A stretch of 41,846 bases of DNA from Deltaproteobacteria bacterium GWC2_65_14 (lineage in GTDB: Bacteria > Desulfobacterota > Deferrimicrobia > Deferrimicrobiales > Deferrimicrobiaceae), in NCBI GenBank assembly GCA_001797615.1, contig MGPV01000062.1, positions 1 through 41,846 on the forward strand. The letters run 5' to 3'. A model generated the notes under the pieces. It did not search any database and was not told the DNA's origin. It saw only the letters and a program-made list of their open reading frames with translations. The position numbers and the translations under genes are program-made. Of the stretch, positions 41,730 through 41,846 are shown piece by piece. Position 1 is the first letter of the stretch; each line of letters starts with the position of its first letter.

Positions 41730-41846
41730 CCCGGGAGGAACCGGCGGCCGCGCGCAGAAGAAGGGGGGGGCGCCCTGGCGGGACGGCGCGGAGCCGGCAA
41801 GATCCCCGTCGAGGGGGCCCCCGTTGTGTTCTTTCCCTTGCCGGCG
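41730..41846. other. Window end, no feature seen
   Basis: GC-rich sequence with G- and C-runs. No open frame, RNA or convincing promoter is visible before the window stops. Confidence 0.5.

Overview
The window is GC-rich (about two thirds G+C by eye) bacterial chromosome, densely packed with genes. Small CxxCH cytochromes, sigma-54 promoters, an HD-GYP protein, a ferredoxin-linked 2-oxoacid oxidoreductase and the tRNA-Ser / SRP RNA / dnaX / ybaB / recR block suggest a Desulfobacterota (deltaproteobacterial) lineage. That placement is inference from gene content; no rRNA is present. I see no prophage, transposase, CRISPR array or plasmid function. This is ordinary chromosomal backbone with several interesting regulatory details.

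1-8.2 kb: two exact 79-bp tandem repeats open the window. A near-consensus sigma-54 promoter then drives a small SpoVG-like gene. Next come a small conserved minus-strand gene and a plus-strand operon (tiny membrane di-haem cytochrome, endonuclease IV, DUF2889 protein, M29 aminopeptidase). This operon converges on and overlaps a trypsin-like protease. A lipid-free FKBP-type isomerase, a DEAD-box RNA helicase and an unrecognised minus-strand gene follow.

8.2-21.3 kb: an exported two-domain M16 peptidase, then a TolC / adaptor lipoprotein / RND pump operon whose genes overlap by 4 bp and which sits behind a sigma-54 promoter with two upstream dyads. On the minus strand are an HD-GYP receptor and a TPR lipoprotein; next a secreted protein of unknown function and hemW. 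Palindromic intergenic repeats lie at several of these gene ends.

21.3-29.4 kb: fadN-fadA (beta-oxidation) behind a perfect TGAAT/ATTCA palindrome resembling TetR-type FadR sites, metY (O-acetylhomoserine sulfhydrylase) with a strong dyad-flanked promoter and structured leader, DUF2892 and DUF302 genes with a good terminator, an Old Yellow Enzyme-family reductase, and folE divergent from a rubrerythrin-like gene.

29.4-41.8 kb: an ECF sigma / zinc-finger anti-sigma / DUF3106 / tadA operon, a hybrid histidine kinase that appears to start at CTG, cardiolipin synthase (convergent, 9-bp overlap), tRNA-Ser(CGA), SRP RNA, dnaX with an A9 slippage-type site, ybaB, recR, and a two-gene 2-oxoacid:ferredoxin oxidoreductase (gamma-delta fusion plus alpha-beta fusion) ending in a strong terminator. 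The most distinctive signals are regulatory: two sigma-54 promoters, a putative fatty-acid operator, the dnaX slippage site, start codons placed 6-9 bp after -10-like hexamers, and the palindromic repeat family.
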